Positions 1-8,422 of a stretch of 64,000 bases of DNA are shown one piece after another. Under the pieces are notes generated by a model. The model did no database searches, had not been told where the DNA came from, and was given only the letters and a program-made list of their open reading frames with translations. Numbering within the stretch: the stretch's first letter is position 1; every line of letters begins with the position of its first letter. Made by a program: the position numbers and the translations under genes. Source of the stretch: Gammaproteobacteria bacterium Ga0077554 (lineage in GTDB: Bacteria > Pseudomonadota > Gammaproteobacteria > Ga0077554 > Ga007554); contig LNFF01000044.1 of the NCBI GenBank assembly GCA_001464585.1, positions 1-64,000 on the forward strand. Reading direction: 5' to 3'.

Positions 1-100
1 CATTGCCGAAAAAGACGAGAAAATAAAAGGAGATTTAGAACTTAAAATGGCAGCATGAACGCAAGCATTCAGGCGACAACTAGCTTGACAATTTCCGCGT

Positions 101-559
101 GTGGCGCGGAGTGGTGCGAGTTGCGCATTGTTTTATATTGATCTTGATCAGTTCAAATATATCAACGACACATTAGGCCATGCGGCGGGTGACCGGCTAT
201 TAATTGAAGTTTCACGTTTGTTGCAATCCCATCTGCGTGAAGGCGATTTGTTTGCGCGCTTTGGCGGTGATGAATTTACGGTGTTGTTGTATAACGTCGA
301 CAATGATAATGCGTTACGCGTGGCGGAATATTTACGTTCGCTATTGGAAGCATATAAGTTTTTTGATGCGGGTAGCGTCTACAATGTCACCGCCAGTCTG
401 GGCATTGCCATGATCGATAACAATATACTTACGGCGGATGAATGTCTTGCCCAAGCTGATATGGCAGCGAACGTCGCAAAGTCACGTGGGCGTAATCAGG
501 CATATCTGCATGATCCTCTGGATGGCGGCAAAGCCGACATGGCAGCCGATATGGGATAG
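101..559 (+). CDS. GGDEF domain fragment, N-terminal half of a broken GGDEF-EAL protein
   Basis: The 152-residue product has the diguanylate cyclase core FYIDLDQFKYINDTLGHAAGD and an intact GGDEF signature (RFGGDEFTVLLYNV, about residues 51-64). The family normally starts about 40 residues earlier with a D(A/S)LTGLxNR-like segment. That segment is absent here, and the upstream bases 1-100 carry stops in all three frames, so the gene looks 5'-truncated. The GTG start at 101 is only the first possible start. The frame ends at an amber codon (557-559), and the same frame then continues directly into an EAL domain, so the two ORFs were one gene. A working cyclase is unlikely. Confidence 0.75.
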   Translation: MARSGASCALFYIDLDQFKYINDTLGHAAGDRLLIEVSRLLQSHLREGDLFARFGGDEFTVLLYNVDNDNALRVAEYLRSLLEAYKFFDAGSVYNVTASLGIAMIDNNILTADECLAQADMAANVAKSRGRNQAYLHDPLDGGKADMAADMG

Positions 560-568
560 GCTGCACGG

Positions 569-1330
569 GTGCGGCAAACTTTAGAGCAGGATCGTTTTCA
601 CTTCATGTATCAACCCATCATGTCGTTGGCAGATGGTCAGTCGCGTGATTATAAAGTGTTGGTGAGGATGCGCTGTGATGACGGCCATATTATTTTGCCT
701 GGAGGATTTCTGCCTGCGGCAGAGCGTTTTGGCTTGATTCACGGCGTGGACCGTTGGGTGGTATCGAAAGCTATCGTCGAGTTGGCGCGGCTGCATGAGG
801 CTGGGAATAAAGTAGGCTTCTCCATTAACCTGTCGGGCCGTGCTTTTGAAGATGCAGCGCTCTTGCCATTGATCAGGGATTTGTTGTGTGACACGGCGTT
901 GAATCCGGCACGCGTGACCTTTGAAGTTACCGAAACCGCAGCCATTGCTAATCTTTCGGCGGCGATAAATTTTATTGGTGCGTTAAAAGACCTTGGCTGC
1001 CATTTTGCGCTGGATGATTTCGGCGCGGGATTTAGTTCGTTCATTTATTTGAAGCATTTGCCCGTTGATAAACTCAAGATTGACGGCTCATTTGTGCAGG
1101 GTTTGACAAATGGGTTGGTCGATCAGGCCATGGTTCAGTCCATGAATCAGGTGGCGCATGCGCTGGGCAAGATTACGATTGCCAAGTTTGTAGAAAATCA
1201 GCAGACACTGGATTTTCTGAAACACTATGGCGTGGACTTTGTGCAGGGATATCATGTAGGCCGACCCGTGTCCGCCATCAATGCGTCGGGACATGTGGCG
1301 GGTTTGCGTGAGGGTCATGTGATCTCGTAG
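569..1330 (+). CDS. EAL domain protein, C-terminal half of the broken GGDEF-EAL gene, probably inactive
   Basis: An EAL (cyclic-di-GMP phosphodiesterase) domain of 253 residues, in the same frame as the GGDEF half and 3 codons past its amber stop. A GTG at 569 with GGGATAGG eight bases upstream could allow restart. Family motifs FEVTETAAI, LDDFGAGFSSF, DKLKIDGSF and GYHVGRP are present. However, the EAL signature itself reads YKVLVRM (usually YEVLLR), and the late AE(G/F)VE motif reads AKFVE. Both Glu-to-Lys changes and the Trp-to-amber change are explained by single G-to-A transitions. The metal-binding glutamate is therefore missing. I infer a decaying gene; a c-di-GMP-binding role without catalysis is the alternative. 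Confidence 0.8.
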   Translation: MRQTLEQDRFHFMYQPIMSLADGQSRDYKVLVRMRCDDGHIILPGGFLPAAERFGLIHGVDRWVVSKAIVELARLHEAGNKVGFSINLSGRAFEDAALLPLIRDLLCDTALNPARVTFEVTETAAIANLSAAINFIGALKDLGCHFALDDFGAGFSSFIYLKHLPVDKLKIDGSFVQGLTNGLVDQAMVQSMNQVAHALGKITIAKFVENQQTLDFLKHYGVDFVQGYHVGRPVSAINASGHVAGLREGHVIS

Positions 1331-1334
1331 ATTA

Positions 1335-1467
1335 AGGAAATTCTGATTAATTCCTCTGTGTCATTTCGACCGCAGGGAGAAATCTTATATCCTGCTGATT
1401 TTATTGATTATCGCAGTAACAGATTTCTCGCTAACGCTCGAAATGACAAATTATTCAGAGGTTCTCT
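1335..1467. repeat. Composite palindromic repeat: AGGAA-CTCTGA-type ends around a TGTCATTTCGA palindrome
   Basis: The inner part (1359-1448) starts TGTCATTTCGACCGCAGG and ends CGCTCGAAATGACA, an imperfect palindrome. It is flanked by AGGAAATTCTGATTAATT on the left and by AATTATTCAGAGGTTCTCT on the right, which are roughly inverse to each other and match the ends of the element at 31751-31902. The right arm supplies the stop codon of the rhomboid gene on the minus strand. Confidence 0.75.
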
Positions 1468-2176
1468 AATCGAGGCGATCCGAATGATGTGCCGCATTAA
1501 AAAATTGCACATTATGGTGTTTGAAAAAAGGAATCAATGCCATGCCTGTTACGAATCCGCCAATATGTGCACCCCATGCCACGCCGCCCTGACCATCTGC
1601 CGTCATCAGCGAATTGAAAATCTGCAACACAAACCAGAAACCTAATACCGCCATTGCAGGTAAATAAAGCATGCGGGTGAAGACCCCGAGGGGAATCAAT
1701 ACCAATACGCGGGCACGCGGATACAGTAATAGATAAGCGCCTAACACACCGGAAATCGCGCCACTGGCGCCGATCATGGGAATGGTGGAGCCAGCATCCG
1801 GCAAGGCTTGCGCCAATGCTGCGCCGAGTCCACAGGTGATATAAAATGCGATAAAGCGTTTATGCCCCATCACATCTTCTATGTTGTTGCCGAATATCCA
1901 CAGGTACAACATGTTTCCGATCAGATGCATCCATCCACCATGTAAAAACATCGACGTGAATAATGTTGTCCAGGTGGGTATCAATGCCAGATCAGGTGGC
2001 AAGACCTGCCCACCCAGAAGTGTGGCCGGTATTACGCCCAGGCTATACACCAGACGTTGTTGTGCATCAGGCTCAAGGAATTGTTGCCACAGGAATACCA
2101 ATACGCAGGCCACAATGAATATAATGGTAATGACGGGATTAATCCGCGTGGGATTGTCGTCGTGCAGGGGTATCAT
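1466..2176 (-). CDS. Rhomboid family intramembrane serine protease
   Basis: A 236-residue polytopic membrane protein of the rhomboid (S54) family, which cleaves substrates within the membrane. The catalytic serine motif GASGAISG lies at about residues 135-142 and the catalytic histidine in AHIGGFVTG near residue 208. The loop FLHGGWMHLIGNM (about 96-108) is the usual conserved segment after the first helix. About six hydrophobic helices can be traced. The length fits the short bacterial type without accessory domains. The final residues and stop lie in the end of a dispersed repeat. The substrate cannot be told from the sequence. It is followed by uvrD on the same strand upstream, separated by 194 bases that hold another repeat. 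Confidence 0.9.
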   Translation of the reverse strand: MIPLHDDNPTRINPVITIIFIVACVLVFLWQQFLEPDAQQRLVYSLGVIPATLLGGQVLPPDLALIPTWTTLFTSMFLHGGWMHLIGNMLYLWIFGNNIEDVMGHKRFIAFYITCGLGAALAQALPDAGSTIPMIGASGAISGVLGAYLLLYPRARVLVLIPLGVFTRMLYLPAMAVLGFWFVLQIFNSLMTADGQGGVAWGAHIGGFVTGMALIPFFKHHNVQFFNAAHHSDRLD

Positions 2177-2234
2177 GCGGTAATACCGTTCGTTTTGGAG
2201 CGGTTAATGTTATTCAAATCAATTTCACCCATGT

Positions 2235-2290
2235 TGTCATTTCGACCGAAGGGAGAAATCTTAAGATTCCTCGCTATGCTCGGAATGACA
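2235..2290. repeat. TGTCATTTCGA-type palindromic repeat
   Basis: Short form of the dispersed repeat: TGTCATTTCGACCGAAGG at the left, TATGCTCGGAATGACA at the right, with a central CTTAAGATT. It lies in the 194-base gap between the rhomboid gene and uvrD. Confidence 0.85.
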
Positions 2291-2370
2291 CGGTGTATGT
2301 GAGCCGTCCTAAGTTCATCAGGCCAACAGTATTGGATAATGAGATGCACGGTATCCCGATAAAACCTGGG

Positions 2371-4641
2371 CTACACTATCTGCAAATTGGCATAGGCCAT
2401 GACCAGCCATTTGCTGCCGCTGGTTTTGAAGTTTACTTGTACGCGGGCGCGATCACCATCGCCTTCGTAGCTTAAGATCACACCGTCGCCAAACTTGCCA
2501 TGACGTACACGCTGCCCCAAACGTGGACGAACCATGACGTCATCCCCGGTATCTTGCTGGTAGTTATCAGCAAAGTGATTATGTGCAGCCGCCATGGGGC
2601 GTATGACAGAGGCGCGCGGCCGCACTTCGCGGATCAGTTCGGCGGGGATTTCATTGATGAAGCGCGAGGGTGGCGCATAGGTTTCTGTACCATGTAGCCT
2701 GCGTCGCTCGGCGCAGGTGATGAATAACTGTTGCCGGGCGCGGGTAATGCCCACGTAGCACAAGCGCCGTTCTTCTTCGAGACGCTCTGGTTCCTGGGTG
2801 GACATCTTGTGCGGGAACAAGCCTTCTTCCATACCGCACAAAAATACCAGGGGGAATTCCAGACCTTTAGCGGTGTGCAAGGTCATGAGCTGCACGCAAT
2901 CGTCCCATTCATTACCTTGGCCTTCACCGGCTTCCAGCGCGGCATGTGAAAGAAACGCTTGCAGTGGGCTCATGCCTTCGGCCAATTCGGCGCTGGTTTC
3001 ATATTCGAATTGACGTGCGGCGCTCACCAGCTCTTCAAGGTTTTCAATGCGCGTCTGGCCTTTATCGCCTTTTTCCTTGCGGTAATGATCAAGCAGCTTG
3101 CTGTGCGTGAGCATGGTGTCCACTTGCTCGGCAAGATTAAGCTGCGCCACGTCATTGGCCAGTTTTTCGATAAGCTCAATGAATGCAGCAAGTGGGCGGT
3201 TACCAGTAATTGCGGCTGTCGCCTGCCAGAGTGATACGCTGTGTTGGCGAGCGTGGCTGCGCACTATTTCCAGGCTGCGTTCACCGATGCCGCGCGTCGG
3301 TGTATTCACCACCCGCTCAAAAGACGCATCATCGTCACGGTTTTCAATCAGGCGCAGATAGGCTAACGCATCCTTGATTTCAGCGCGTTCAAAAAAGCGC
3401 AGGCCGCCATAGATGCGGTACGGCATACTGGCATTCAGCAAGGCATCTTCCAGCACGCGTGATTGCGCGTTGGAGCGATATAATATCGCGACGTCGCGGC
3501 GCATTGGCGCACCAGCGCCATTCAGTAAACTACCTTGTTCTATCCGACCGCCATGGATGGGGAGAGCGAAGCGAGGGGGGTTGCTGGAAACGCAGGAGCG
3601 GTTTTCCAGCCATTGCTTGATACGTTCGACGATGAAGCGTGCCTCGTCGAGATCGTTAAATGCGGTGTACGCAACTATTGGCTCGCCTGACTCGCCTGCT
3701 GTCCACAAGTTTTTGCCGAGGCGTCCCTGATTGTTGGCGATTAACGCATTGGCGGCGTTCAGAATGGTGCTGGTGGAGCGGTAATTCTGTTCCATGCGCA
3801 ACACCCGCATGCCCGTAAATGCTTGCTCGATTTTACGGATATTTTCGACGCGCGCACCGCGCCAACCATAAATGGACTGATCATCATCACCGACAATAAA
3901 TAGTTTTCCCGAATCGCCCGCCAGCAGGCGCACCCAGGAGTATTGAATGGCATTGGTGTCCTGAAATTCGTCTACCAGCACATGGCCGAAGCGTTGCCGG
4001 TAATGGGCGAGTATGTCAGGATTTTTCTGCCATAGTTCCTGCGCACGTAACAGTAGCTCGGCAAAATCCACCATGCCGCTGCGCTGACAGGTCTCTTCAT
4101 ACGTTTGATAAATGCGCATCATCTGCCGCGTATAAGGATCGCTATTATCCTGCACCTGCTGTGCTCGCATGCCTTCATCTTTGCGGGCGTTGATAAAGCC
4201 TTGCGCCTGTCGCGGTGGCCAGCGTGCTTCGTCCAGTTCCAGCGCCTTGAGTATGCGGCGGATAACGCGGTATTGGTCGTCGGAATCGAGAATCTGAAAC
4301 GCTTGCGGCAACCCGGCCTCGCGCCAATGGGCGCGCAATAAACGATGCGCCAGACTGTGGAACGTGCCGACCCACATTCCACCACCGACCTTTTCACCCG
4401 TCACACTGAGAAGTTGCTCAATGCGGCCACGCATTTCAGCCGCCGCTTTGTTGGTGAATGTGACGGCCAGTATGCTGTGAGGGGATACCCCTTCCACGCC
4501 CACCAGCCAGGCGATGCGATGCACCAGCACCCGTGTTTTGCCGCTGCCAGCGCCCGCCAGTACCAGCAGGTGGCCGGGCGGGGCGCTGACAGCGTCGCGC
4601 TGGGCATCATTGAGGTCATCGAGAATGTAGGAAACGTCCAT
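2371..4641 (-). CDS. uvrD: DNA helicase II UvrD, with an inserted repeat-encoded segment
   Basis: Superfamily 1A 3'-5' helicase of nucleotide excision and mismatch repair. Walker A is AGAGSGKT (about residues 29-36). Other motifs are FTNKAAAEM (Ia), VDEFQDTN (II), VGDDDQSIYGWRGA (III), YRSTSTILNAAN (IV), TLHTAKGLEFPLVFLCG (V) and YVGITRARQQL (VI). The C-terminus GQRVRHGKFGDGVI...KWLVMAYANLQIV is the UvrD-type Tudor-like tail. At 756 residues it is about 36 longer than E. coli UvrD. Most of the excess is a segment around residues 344-366 (reading SSNPPRFALPIHGGR) just before RRDVAILYRSNAQSR. That DNA is a copy of a repeat also found in hemS and near 48.1 kb. All helicase motifs are intact, so I infer the insertion is tolerated. 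Confidence 0.95.
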   Translation of the reverse strand: MDVSYILDDLNDAQRDAVSAPPGHLLVLAGAGSGKTRVLVHRIAWLVGVEGVSPHSILAVTFTNKAAAEMRGRIEQLLSVTGEKVGGGMWVGTFHSLAHRLLRAHWREAGLPQAFQILDSDDQYRVIRRILKALELDEARWPPRQAQGFINARKDEGMRAQQVQDNSDPYTRQMMRIYQTYEETCQRSGMVDFAELLLRAQELWQKNPDILAHYRQRFGHVLVDEFQDTNAIQYSWVRLLAGDSGKLFIVGDDDQSIYGWRGARVENIRKIEQAFTGMRVLRMEQNYRSTSTILNAANALIANNQGRLGKNLWTAGESGEPIVAYTAFNDLDEARFIVERIKQWLENRSCVSSNPPRFALPIHGGRIEQGSLLNGAGAPMRRDVAILYRSNAQSRVLEDALLNASMPYRIYGGLRFFERAEIKDALAYLRLIENRDDDASFERVVNTPTRGIGERSLEIVRSHARQHSVSLWQATAAITGNRPLAAFIELIEKLANDVAQLNLAEQVDTMLTHSKLLDHYRKEKGDKGQTRIENLEELVSAARQFEYETSAELAEGMSPLQAFLSHAALEAGEGQGNEWDDCVQLMTLHTAKGLEFPLVFLCGMEEGLFPHKMSTQEPERLEEERRLCYVGITRARQQLFITCAERRRLHGTETYAPPSRFINEIPAELIREVRPRASVIRPMAAAHNHFADNYQQDTGDDVMVRPRLGQRVRHGKFGDGVILSYEGDGDRARVQVNFKTSGSKWLVMAYANLQIV
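3544..3611 (-). repeat. Intragenic palindromic repeat B inside uvrD
   Basis: About 68 bases, read on the minus strand: a hairpin with arms CTGGAAA/TTTCCAG around CGCTCCTGCG, then CCCTCGCTTCGCTCTCCCC, then CATCCATGGCGGTCGG. The hemS copy (16435-16500) shares nearly all of the last part but has different, still complementary, hairpin arms. The uvrD frame stays open through it. Exact ends are uncertain because there is no uninterrupted homologue here to compare. Confidence 0.75.
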
Positions 4642-4795
4642 GCGGGGATTTTAGCAGATTGGCGGTGGTTACGGGCACATTTATATAAGTTGAAGTGGGC
4701 CTGGTTTTGAATCTCAAATTATTGATTTTTATGTTCTATGTTATAATTTTGGAGTGGTGTAGTGACTGCTGGTTTTGAAAGTTGAGGCGAGACTG

Positions 4796-5137
4796 ATGAA
4801 AGTGAAAGATCTTGTGCAGGAATGGGAAAACGCGGGGGATAGCCGTTTGGCGGCACGCGAGTTTCATGTCAGGCTTTCCCTCCCCGATGCGGCGCGCATT
4901 GCCGCTTTAGGGGAGATGTATCCTGCCGTTACGGAAACTAAAATTATTAGTGATTTGTTGTCTGCGGCGCTGGATGAGTTGGAAGTGGCCATGCCTTACG
5001 TGCAGGGTACGCGCGTGATTGCGGAAGATGATCGCGGTGATCCCATCTATGAAGATGTGGGCAACACCGCACGCTTTCATGCGCTTATCAAGAAGCATGT
5101 GGCTGCCTTGGAGCGTGAATTGTGTGAACGTGGCTAA
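4796..5137 (+). CDS. Conserved hypothetical protein (short, soluble)
   Basis: 113 residues beginning MKVKDLVQEWENAGDSRLAAREFHVRL. I chose the ATG at 4796 because GAGG sits eight bases upstream; a TTG seven codons earlier has no such site. The sequence LSLPDAARIAALGEMYPAVTETKIISDLLSAALDELE resembles a small family seen in pseudomonads that has sometimes been labelled a type 1 pili tip component, a label I would not trust. No signal peptide or membrane helix is visible. It lies between uvrD (divergent) and a pseudouridine synthase gene, 32 bases apart. A TATAAT at 4742-4747 could be its -10 element. Function unknown. Confidence 0.7.
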   Translation: MKVKDLVQEWENAGDSRLAAREFHVRLSLPDAARIAALGEMYPAVTETKIISDLLSAALDELEVAMPYVQGTRVIAEDDRGDPIYEDVGNTARFHALIKKHVAALERELCERG

Positions 5138-5169
5138 TCGTCTGCGCCATTCGTTGTCGTTAGTCAGCC

Positions 5170-5940
5170 ATGCCACGTCATAACGCAAAACATTTGTCCG
5201 CAATGGAGGCGAACACCGCGCGCAGTGGCGTGGGTCTTGGTCTTGCCCGGGCGTTGTCCAAGATGGGCGTTGCCTCGCGTACGGCGGCCACCGTGTTGAT
5301 CGAAGCGGGGCGGGTGAGTGTGAATGGACAGGTGTTACGTAATCCTGAAGCACGTATTAACATGACGCGGGATCGCATCGCCCTGGACAATACTCCGCTC
5401 AGTGAAATTCCCAAGCGTTATATTGCAGTAAACAAGCCACGCGGCTTGGTGACGACTACCAGCGATGAACAAGGCCGCGCTACGGTGTATGTGTGTCTGA
5501 GCGAGGCTGACCACCATGCCTGGTTGGCGCCAGTGGGTCGTTTGGACAAGGCCAGCGAAGGCCTGATCTTTTTTACCAATGATACGGCGTGGGCGCAACG
5601 CATCCTTCATCCCGCCAGTCACCTTTCCAAAACCTATCATGTGCAGGTCAGCCGATTGTTCAACGAAGATGATGTGGCGCAGTTGCAACACGGTATGATG
5701 CTAGATGACGGCGTGTTTGCGCGTGCTGAGCAAGTGCGGGTGCTGCGCAGTGGGCAAAAGAATTGCTGGCTGGAAATCGTGTTGCATCAAGGCATCAATC
5801 GGCAAATTCGCCGTATGCTTGCGGTGCTGGATACTGAAGTGCTGCGCCTGATCCGCGTGGCGATTGGCTCGGTAACGCTGGGAACGCTGCCCAAGGGGCA
5901 AAGTCGGCCATTGACGGCAGATGAGTTAAAGAGCCTCTGA
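5170..5940 (+). CDS. rRNA pseudouridine synthase, RsuA family
   Basis: 256 residues. An S4 RNA-binding domain (about residues 24-70, LARALSKMGVASRTAATVLIEAGRVSVNG) is followed by the RsuA/RluB/E/F-type synthase domain. The catalytic aspartate is in PVGRLDKASEGLIFFTND (about residues 118-135), and the C-terminal RQIRRMLAVLDTEVLRLIRVAIG motif is typical. These enzymes change uridine to pseudouridine in 16S or 23S rRNA. I cannot assign RsuA, RluB, RluE or RluF with confidence; the size is closest to the shorter members. The stop codon overlaps a sequence, AGAGCCTCTGA, that resembles the end of the composite repeat that follows. Confidence 0.88.
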   Translation: MPRHNAKHLSAMEANTARSGVGLGLARALSKMGVASRTAATVLIEAGRVSVNGQVLRNPEARINMTRDRIALDNTPLSEIPKRYIAVNKPRGLVTTTSDEQGRATVYVCLSEADHHAWLAPVGRLDKASEGLIFFTNDTAWAQRILHPASHLSKTYHVQVSRLFNEDDVAQLQHGMMLDDGVFARAEQVRVLRSGQKNCWLEIVLHQGINRQIRRMLAVLDTEVLRLIRVAIGSVTLGTLPKGQSRPLTADELKSL

Positions 5941-6092
5941 GGTGTTAGCGGATTGTCATTTCGAGCGTAGCGAGAAATCCTTGTTTCGAGTCTCGAACGA
6001 ATGTGAGAGAACTTTGAGAGATCTTCCAGGATTTCTCGCTACGCTCGAAATGACATATTCCAGGCTCGAAATGACATACTCCAGAGGTTCCT
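5930..6092. repeat. Composite palindromic repeat after the pseudouridine synthase gene
   Basis: A near-perfect long palindrome: TGTCATTTCGAGCGTAGCG (from 5954) pairs with CGCTACGCTCGAAATGACA (to 6055). Between them lies the module TCGAACGAATGTGAGAGAAC. An extra half copy CTCGAAATGACA follows at 6064-6075, then CCAGAGGTTCCTT, which matches the AGGAACCTCTG ends of the composite element. This could also act as a transcription stop after the upstream gene. Confidence 0.85.
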
Positions 6093-6192
6093 TGGCTCAA
6101 GGGCATATCTAATATAACGATAGAGTTGTTTGACTCGAAATCCCTGATAAATTCGTCGCAGGTGTTGGTTTATTAATTTAGGCTGCTATTGC

Positions 6193-6240
6193 TTGACAGG
6201 GTGTTTACCTCCGTAGTAGTATTGATAATGATTCTCATTT
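6193..6240 (+). promoter_or_regulatory. Fur-regulated promoter of the first tonB-exbB-exbD operon
   Basis: TTGACA at 6193-6198 and TAGTAT at 6217-6222 (18-base spacer) form a possible promoter. GATAATGATTCTCATTT at 6224-6240 is a close match to the Fur box and would overlap the start of transcription, so iron-loaded Fur should repress it. Predicted from sequence only. Confidence 0.75.
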
Positions 6241-6278
6241 AGATCTATTTCGGTGCCGGGTCGTTGGAGGCCACACCT

Positions 6279-6316
6279 TTTAGCCAGCCAGAGGCGTCTG
6301 CCTCGTTAGCCAGCCA
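6279..6316 (+). other. Pair of AGCCAGCCA direct repeats ahead of tonB
   Basis: TTAGCCAGCCA occurs twice, 26 bases apart, in the leader region between the Fur box and the tonB start. The same 9-mer occurs as pairs ahead of the receptor gene (8423-8471) and of the small membrane gene in the haem cluster (14684-14725). Role unknown. Confidence 0.5.
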
Positions 6317-6398
6317 ATCATGTTTCGACCATCGGCCTGAAAGCCATTTTTCAGGCCGCCTGTTTCTGAATGGTCATGACTTTTGGAACAACTTGGCG

Positions 6399-7112
6399 AT
6401 GACAGCGGCAGACATTCTGGAGTCTTTTGATTCCCGGCAGCACAATCACCTTGGGCGCGGCACCAGTAGCGCTATGCGTCTGCGACTTGTGAGCGTGCTC
6501 ACTGTCGTGGGTCTGCATATCGCCGCTGGCTATGCGCTGCTACAAGTCGAAGCAGTCCGTCAGGTGGTGGAAGAAGCCGCGCCGCTCTTCGTGGAGTTCA
6601 TCCGTCCCGCCGCTACGCCACCCGCGCCGCCGGTAGTAGTGCCCAAGGTAGTTGTGCAGCCTAAACAGAAAGCTCCGCCGCTCCTTGCTGCAACCCCAAT
6701 GCCTGATGAAACGCCGGCGACTGTCGTCGAAGTGTCCCCTCCTGCGCTGATCCCTCCCGCTTTGGAAGTGCCCGCTGTCGCTGCAACCATAACTCCCCCT
6801 CCTATGCCACCGGCGCTGCCCACCCCGCAACCCAGGCTGGTCTCGGGCGTGGAATATATACGGCCACCGCAGCCCGCGTATCCATCGCTCTCACGCCGTA
6901 TGAATGAGGCGGGCAAGGTCATCGTACGTGTGTTGATCAACCCCCAGGGCAGCCCTGAACAGGCGCTGGTTCAGCTTTCGTCGGGCTCCGCGCGCCTGGA
7001 TCAGGCGGCCATCAACGCGGTGCTCGCTGCGCTCTTCAAACCCCATACCGAAAATGCCGTCGCGCTGCATGTGTATGCCCTCATCCCTATCACCTTTGAA
7101 CTAACACAGTGA
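6399..7112 (+). CDS. tonB: TonB energy transducer (first TonB system)
   Basis: About 237 residues from the ATG at 6399. A TTG at 6264 would add 45 residues, but these precede the membrane anchor and look like leader sequence. RBS support is weak for every candidate. One N-terminal membrane helix (RLVSVLTVVGLHIAAGYALLQV) is followed by a long Pro/Val-rich periplasmic spacer and a TonB C-terminal domain (VEYIRPPQPAYPSLSRRMNEAGKVIVRVLINPQG...). It would couple the proton gradient used by ExbB/ExbD to outer-membrane receptors. It begins the tonB-exbB-exbD-receptor gene set and lies behind a Fur box, so low-iron induction is expected. Confidence 0.88.
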   Translation: MTAADILESFDSRQHNHLGRGTSSAMRLRLVSVLTVVGLHIAAGYALLQVEAVRQVVEEAAPLFVEFIRPAATPPAPPVVVPKVVVQPKQKAPPLLAATPMPDETPATVVEVSPPALIPPALEVPAVAATITPPPMPPALPTPQPRLVSGVEYIRPPQPAYPSLSRRMNEAGKVIVRVLINPQGSPEQALVQLSSGSARLDQAAINAVLAALFKPHTENAVALHVYALIPITFELTQ

Positions 7113-7129
7113 CACACACAGGAGTAATT

Positions 7130-7909
7130 ATGGAAACTCAGGTTACATCCCAGACACTTGGTTTTGCCCATTTTATTACACAGGCGGACGGGGTGGCCAA
7201 GGCCGTTCTCGCCATTCTGATTTTCATGTCCATCGTGAGTTGGACCATCATTGTGATGAAAAGCCTGCGGCGCTTCATGGAGCGGCGGCACAGCGCGCGC
7301 TTCCTGCGCTTTTTCTGGGAGGCGCCCAGCCTTGCCGCGATTCAGACGCAGGTGAAAACGGCGGGTGTGCATGAGCCTTTCAGTCACATGACGCATCACG
7401 GTTTCAGGGCTATCGAGCAGTTCGCCAGAAAAGATGGCAGCCGCATGGTTGATTCCAGCAACGCCGATGAGTTTCTCACCCGCAGCCTGCGTCAGGCCTA
7501 TGAACAGGAAACCGCGCGCCGCGAAAACGGCCTCACGTTTCTGGCCTCGGTCGGTTCCGCCGCCCCCTTCATCGGCCTGTTTGGCACGGTGTGGGGTATT
7601 TATCACGCGCTGCTGGCGATCGGCATCAGTGGTCAGGGTACCCTGGACAAAGTCGCCGGTCCGGTCGGCGAAGCGCTCATCATGACGGCGTTGGGGCTGG
7701 CGGTCGCGGTGCCTGCGGTGCTTGCCTATAACGCTTTCACCCGCCAGAACCGTGTGGTGCTGGCACAGCTCGATGGCTTTGCGCACGACGTGTTCGGCTT
7801 CATGTCCACCGGCAACCGCATGGCGGCTACCCATGCCCATAGAGGTGAGATCAAACTTGTCACCGATAAAACAAAAGCGCCAGTTGCGGCGGCACAGGCA
7901 GGAGGTTGA
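7130..7909 (+). CDS. exbB: ExbB, TonB-system proton channel subunit (MotA/TolQ/ExbB family)
   Basis: 259 residues from the ATG at 7130, with a strong GGAG seven bases upstream. Three membrane helices are seen: near the N-terminus (VLAILIFMSIVSWTIIVMKS), and two close together in the second half around ASVGSAAPFIGLFGTVWGI and LIMTALGLAVAVPAVLAYN. The GLFGTVWGI and GLAVAVPAV segments are the family signature. The gene lies 17 bases after tonB and 2 bases before exbD, so one transcript is likely. With ExbD it uses the proton motive force to energise TonB in the inner membrane. Confidence 0.93.
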   Translation: METQVTSQTLGFAHFITQADGVAKAVLAILIFMSIVSWTIIVMKSLRRFMERRHSARFLRFFWEAPSLAAIQTQVKTAGVHEPFSHMTHHGFRAIEQFARKDGSRMVDSSNADEFLTRSLRQAYEQETARRENGLTFLASVGSAAPFIGLFGTVWGIYHALLAIGISGQGTLDKVAGPVGEALIMTALGLAVAVPAVLAYNAFTRQNRVVLAQLDGFAHDVFGFMSTGNRMAATHAHRGEIKLVTDKTKAPVAAAQAGG

Positions 7910-7911
7910 CT

Positions 7912-8349
7912 ATGGCTTTCGGTGGATTCAGCAAATCCGGCGGACAGCAACCGATAGCCGAAATCAACATGGTACCGCTGATCGACGTGATGTTGGTGCT
8001 GCTGGTGATCTTCATCGTGACGGCGCCGTTGCTCACACATGCGGTCAAGATTGATCTGCCCAAAGCCACATCATCAATCAGCCTGGCCAAGCCAGACAAG
8101 ATCGAACTTGCGATCGACGCTGGCGGCACGCTTTACTGGAATGGCGAGGCCGTCGACAAGGCCACTGTCATGGCGCGCTTTGCCAGCGAAGCCCGCAAAA
8201 CGCCGCAGCCGGAACTGCATCTGCGTGCAGACAGGAACACACGCTACCAGATGCTGGCCGAGGTAATGGCGGAAGCGGCCAAGGTTGGCCTCTCAAAGAT
8301 CGGGTTTGTGAGTGAGCCGGAGAAAGATCTCTCCCTGCGGTCGAGATGA
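7912..8349 (+). CDS. exbD: ExbD, TonB-system protein (ExbD/TolR family)
   Basis: 145 residues from the ATG at 7912, with GGAGG 7 bases upstream. One membrane helix near the N-terminus contains the essential aspartate (EINMVPLIDVMLVLLVIFIV, Asp at about residue 25), followed by a periplasmic domain ending RADRNTRYQMLAEVMAEAAKVGLSKIGFVSEP. The last nine residues (EKDLSLRSR) and the stop are encoded by a degenerate half copy of the dispersed TGTCATTTCGA repeat (GCGGTCGAGATGACA). The C-terminus therefore differs from a typical ExbD, though the core is complete. Confidence 0.93.
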   Translation: MAFGGFSKSGGQQPIAEINMVPLIDVMLVLLVIFIVTAPLLTHAVKIDLPKATSSISLAKPDKIELAIDAGGTLYWNGEAVDKATVMARFASEARKTPQPELHLRADRNTRYQMLAEVMAEAAKVGLSKIGFVSEPEKDLSLRSR

Positions 8350-8375
8350 CAATAGGGTCGAGATGACAGCGGGGG
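8320..8375. repeat. Degenerate half copies of the TGTCATTTCGA repeat at the end of exbD
   Basis: CTGCGGTCGAGATGACA, then GGTCGAGATGACA, then GGCGAGACGACA: three successive right-hand ends of the dispersed repeat, without left halves. The first lies within the exbD coding region. Confidence 0.6.
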
Positions 8376-8422
8376 CGAGACGACAACGGAATAGTGAAAC
8401 ACAATATTTAGTAAAGTACTCA

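Noticed and set aside
557-559. Amber codon as programmed read-through or pyrrolysine site
   Set aside because: No pyl genes are visible, and the two other damaged motifs plus missing 5' end point to decay instead.
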